DNA of 16,590 nt, taken from SFEB01 sp964612455. GTDB lineage: Bacteria > Bacillota > Clostridia > Christensenellales > CAG-314. The notes beneath the pieces are model-generated. The model was not told the origin of the DNA and ran no database searches. It saw only the letters and a list, made by a program, of their open reading frames with translations. The DNA is taken from positions 1-16,590 of the forward strand of contig CAZTCB010000028.1 of NCBI GenBank assembly GCA_964612455.1. Direction: 5' to 3'. This document shows positions 14,116 through 16,590 of the stretch, piece by piece (the stretch's first letter is position 1; every line of letters starts with the position of its first letter). The translations under genes were made by a program, and so were the position numbers.

Positions 14116-15516
14116 TTATTCTCCAATATTTTTGGAAGAAGAATCTTTATAACCTACTTCATATCCTGCTACTACTACCTTGTAGGCTTCTTTTACACTA
14201 TAGCTGCCATCAGTATTTTTATCATGCGTTGAATTATCATACCAGTAATAATCGTCTGTACACATAGCACCTAATTGCTTATTTCCGCTTCCGTTCCGCA
14301 ACCAAGGCAAATAAGTGTTGTTATTACCGTCGCTCTCCAGATACGCTTTTACTTCGTCCGCACTTAAAGCTTTATTCGTCAAGAAACTAATATCGTTATC
14401 GTACCACAGATCACTCCATGACTCGGTATCAACAGCAGTCGTCACGTTAGTAAACGAACAGTTCTCAAACTTTATCGTCTTAGGAACAGTGCTGCCGCTG
14501 GTTGCAGTAGGATTGCCGACACACCCGATTGCAACGGCAACGTACCCCAATCCGTAAAGCTTGGTATTTTTTACATTAACATTGGTAAACGTGGCACTTG
14601 CATTAGAGCCGCTAATACGCCCGATAAGCGAACCGACCTTGTCGCAACCGTAAACAGTGCAATCTTCTATAGTCACGTTCTCTACTTTTATAGTAACGTT
14701 GTCTTGTACGCTACCGAACAACAATCCGGAGTGACCGCTAGCCTTGTCTTTGGTATTTTCCGCAATTACGTTTTTAATCGTCAGATCTTTTACTTCTATC
14801 GTCGTGTTTCCTGTAACGTAATTAAAGAGACCGAAACCGTAATCTTTAGGCTTTCCTTGTTGAGAACCATGGACGGAGTTGCTGTCCGCACGCAATCCGA
14901 AAATAGTATGACCGCCGCCGTCCAAAGTAATGTTTTTGCCGTCTACCTCGCCAAACGACGCGGTACAACCCATGAGGTCTACGTCCGCAGTGAGAGCAAT
15001 CTTGGTGACGTCTTTCACTTCCGCCGCGCTTTCGGAATATTTAACCATAAAGTCTGCAAATTGACCGCCGTTGGCGATAGAAACACTGTTGCCTGTGATG
15101 GTATAGTCGTCGTACATTGGTATATCGCCCGACAAAGACATCCGTTGAACGCCGTCTGCCAAGGTCACTTCGGGATAAAGGATTTTGCCCGTAGCGTCGG
15201 TATAAATAATCATCGGCGTGTTACCGTTCATTACGAAATAAAAATAGTGGTCCTTTTGCAACGCTTTATAGTTGTCGAGGTCGATATCTTCCTCATCGAG
15301 TGCTTTTATAGCGTCGCTGACGTTTTTAATCGAACCGTCCACATGCGTGGCGAGCAAGGTGTTCATTTGCTGTACCGCCTGCGTATCTACCGACTGGTTG
15401 GCTTTCTTGATGATATTGCTGAACGTCGGGATAAGTACCGCCGCGAGTATCGCGATTACCGCGATAACTACTACCAATTCTATAATGGTAAAGCCTTTTT
15501 TATTGTTTCTTTTCAT
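14116..15516 (-). CDS. Large type IV pilin-like protein with a beta-helix-like C-terminal region
   Basis: The N terminus MKRNNKKG-FTIIELVVVIA is a class III prepilin signal: cleavage is expected between Gly8 and Phe9, with Glu13 as the conserved mature Glu5, then a hydrophobic helix to about residue 33. A short helical region (about 34-85) is followed by about 370 residues rich in Thr, Asn, Val, Ile and Gly. From about 175 to 360 these recur as short strand-turn units: KNITLDGGGHTIFGL, IEVKDLTIKNVIAEN, IKVENVTIEDCTVYG, FTNVNVKNTKLYG, IKFENCSFTNV. That pattern is typical of right-handed parallel beta-helices. The mature length of 458 is about three times that of ordinary pilins. GGAG lies nine bases before the ATG. 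It is last in a minus-strand cluster after a smaller prepilin. Role inferred: a cell-surface or pilus-tip adhesin or pseudopilin; carbohydrate binding is possible but unproven. Confidence 0.88.
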   Translation of the reverse strand: MKRNNKKGFTIIELVVVIAVIAILAAVLIPTFSNIIKKANQSVDTQAVQQMNTLLATHVDGSIKNVSDAIKALDEEDIDLDNYKALQKDHYFYFVMNGNTPMIIYTDATGKILYPEVTLADGVQRMSLSGDIPMYDDYTITGNSVSIANGGQFADFMVKYSESAAEVKDVTKIALTADVDLMGCTASFGEVDGKNITLDGGGHTIFGLRADSNSVHGSQQGKPKDYGFGLFNYVTGNTTIEVKDLTIKNVIAENTKDKASGHSGLLFGSVQDNVTIKVENVTIEDCTVYGCDKVGSLIGRISGSNASATFTNVNVKNTKLYGLGYVAVAIGCVGNPTATSGSTVPKTIKFENCSFTNVTTAVDTESWSDLWYDNDISFLTNKALSADEVKAYLESDGNNNTYLPWLRNGSGNKQLGAMCTDDYYWYDNSTHDKNTDGSYSVKEAYKVVVAGYEVGYKDSSSKNIGE

Positions 15517-15569
15517 GTTCTTTCTCCTATTTGAAAAATATTTTTATTTGTTTCGTTTATTTATTTCTA

Positions 15570-15938
15570 TCAGGTAGTCTGTTTTTCTACGATTTTGTTG
15601 TTTTTTATTTCGTAGCCGTAATCGTCACCGTCGACGACCGACGTTTCGCCGTTTTTAGAAATTTTTACCAAAACACCGTTTTCGTGTTTTACGACGATGC
15701 CGTCGTTGCTACTTTCAAGAGCGTTGCCAATCTTGTCGTCACTCGTGTCGGGAGTAGCCAACTCGTCGGCTATCGTTTCGACGTAAGCATTGTGTACTTC
15801 TTGCAGCGCAATCGATTCATGCGCTTTTTCTACTACGCCGCTAAAGGTCGGTATCAGGACAGCCGCCAAAATGGCAATGACTGCAATGACGATAACGAGT
15901 TCTATAATGGTAAAACCTTTATTTTTGTTATTTTTCAT
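15570..15938 (-). CDS. Type IV pilin-like protein (small prepilin)
   Basis: The 122-residue protein starts MKNNKNKG-FTIIELVIVIA, a class III prepilin signal with an eight-residue leader, conserved Glu13 and a membrane helix ending near residue 33. The mature part would be 114 residues: a short helix, then a small beta-rich acidic domain (EVHNAY, IVVKHENGVLVKISKNGE). GAGGAA lies eight bases before the ATG. Its N-terminal 33 residues are nearly identical to those of the larger prepilin 53 bases downstream on the same strand, so the two probably share a prepilin peptidase and a fibre. Neither the peptidase nor the assembly ATPase is in the window. It could be a major pilin or a pseudopilin; the sequence does not decide. 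Confidence 0.9.
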   Translation of the reverse strand: MKNNKNKGFTIIELVIVIAVIAILAAVLIPTFSGVVEKAHESIALQEVHNAYVETIADELATPDTSDDKIGNALESSNDGIVVKHENGVLVKISKNGETSVVDGDDYGYEIKNNKIVEKQTT

Positions 15939-16059
15939 GTTAAAATTCCTCTTTTTTCGTTTAGGTTATATTTTTACGTTTAGTTTGCGCTTTGGCGCGT
16001 CGATTATGCATATGCACCGATGGTTTTCGCAGCAGTGCGTTTAAACTTTTTAAATAACG

Positions 16060-16500
16060 TCAATCGTTAAACCGACAGTTTAGGATATATATCTTTTTCG
16101 TTTTCGTTAAATCGATAGAAGTAACGAAACGTTTTGTTCTTTCGTCATCGGTAACGAGTCTCTCGATTCGCCGCGAAGAAAGTTTCTCCGCAACGTATCT
16201 CACCGTACGGAACACGAGGTAACTCATGATTACCGCTATCCCGATTTGCATGAGTAACAACATGGACGGCGCAATGTACGCGTCACCGAATGCGGCTACG
16301 AATACGTCGTTTATCGCGACGTAAGCGCTTTCTCCTACTATCCGACTCGCAAAGTCGGCAGTAATATTTACCGTAAAAATCCAGACCAACGACAGTAAAA
16401 ACAACTCGCCGAAAGCAACGTATGCCAAAACCCTCTGCCTCTTTGCAAGCAGAGCGACAAACAGCATATTTATCAGTAAGTAAATGGATATTACCGTCAT
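16060..16500 (-). CDS. Unrecognised small membrane protein upstream of two prepilin genes
   Basis: I do not recognise a family. The 146 residues contain three probable membrane helices, about 1-19 (MTVISIYLLINMLFVALLA), 24-47 and 77-100, followed by a positively charged cytoplasmic-looking tail with KLSSRRIERL and KTKKIYILN. A polar stretch (about 50-72) joins helices two and three. There is no clear SD before the ATG, only an A-rich AAAAGAACAAAA. It is on the same strand as the two prepilin genes with a 121-base gap, so it may be part of the same transcript. A structural or accessory role in pilus assembly is only a guess from position. Confidence 0.6.
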   Translation of the reverse strand: MTVISIYLLINMLFVALLAKRQRVLAYVAFGELFLLSLVWIFTVNITADFASRIVGESAYVAINDVFVAAFGDAYIAPSMLLLMQIGIAVIMSYLVFRTVRYVAEKLSSRRIERLVTDDERTKRFVTSIDLTKTKKIYILNCRFND

Positions 16501-16514
16501 TTTTGTTCTTTTTA

Positions 16515-16542
16515 CGTCACTTTTTTCGTGACGATTTTTTTT
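16515..16542 (+). terminator. Terminator-like hairpin, plus orientation
   Basis: CGTCAC (16515-16520) pairs with GTGACG (16528-16533) and is followed by A and eight Ts on the plus strand. No plus-strand gene ends nearby, and the neighbouring genes run on the minus strand, where the stem is not followed by Ts. It may block antisense transcription or be an intercistronic structure. Confidence 0.35.
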
Positions 16543-16590
16543 CGTGTTTAACAGTCTTTTTCGCCGGTATTTATTTGACTTTTAGCCAAA

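Noticed and set aside
14704..15534. 276-codon plus-strand frame opposite the large pilin
   Set aside because: The minus strand carries a clear prepilin signal and SD. The plus frame reads through the pilin coding sequence and shows no domain.
16548..16589. Possible C-terminal fragment (AKSQINTGEKDC) of a minus-strand gene entering from the right
   Set aside because: Only 13 open codons; a second frame closing at 16571 is equally possible, so the true upstream gene end cannot be chosen.
1..16590. CRISPR arrays, insertion sequences, rRNA, phage genes
   Set aside because: No regularly spaced direct repeats, transposase or integrase motifs, rRNA segments or phage proteins were seen in any part of the window.

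Overview
The window looks like chromosome from a low-to-mid G+C Firmicute, most likely an uncultured clostridial (gut-type) bacterium. The main evidence is the gene set: a WalJ-type hydrolase near RlmH, an AmaP-like Asp23-family membrane protein, UppP, a cytoplasmic M14 peptidase, class III type IV-like prepilins with the GFTIIELV signature, and TTGACA/TATAAT-type promoters. The assignment is inferred from family content only; there is no rRNA in the window. Most of the window is close to half G+C in lines I counted by hand. The first ~1.45 kb is clearly more AT-rich (about 35% in two sampled lines).

Left end (1-1640): the last codons of a plus-strand gene, a hairpin-rich gap, then a minus-strand two-gene operon. 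The operon has a CsoR/FrmR-type metal-sensing repressor followed, with a 4-nt overlap, by an EamA/DMT exporter. A near-consensus promoter carries a CsoR-like palindrome just downstream of its -10. A tRNA-Leu(CAG) with its own promoter and terminator abuts this AT-rich block on its 3' side, which makes an island boundary plausible.

Middle (1760-9060): a 935-residue ABC ATPase-FtsX permease fusion (minus) is divergent from leuS (plus). leuS is read from an excellent promoter and has a GC-rich hairpin just before its start, with no T-box seen. An AmaP-like gene follows with a strong terminator, and then uppP on the minus strand.

Right-centre (9060-14030): a plus-strand housekeeping run. It comprises ychF, walJ, a CPBP-family membrane protease and rlmH, tightly packed and closed by a terminator, then an M14 peptidase overlapping tadA by 62 nt. 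walJ, membrane protease, rlmH resembles the tail of the Bacillus walRK operon with a different protease in the middle and no two-component genes.

Right end (14030-16590): convergent with tadA across a bidirectional terminator lies a minus-strand cluster of an unrecognised three-helix membrane protein, a small prepilin, and a large prepilin whose C-terminal part looks like a right-handed beta-helix. The pilus assembly genes (ATPase, platform, peptidase) are not in the window and may lie beyond 16590. I found no CRISPR array, insertion sequence or phage gene.
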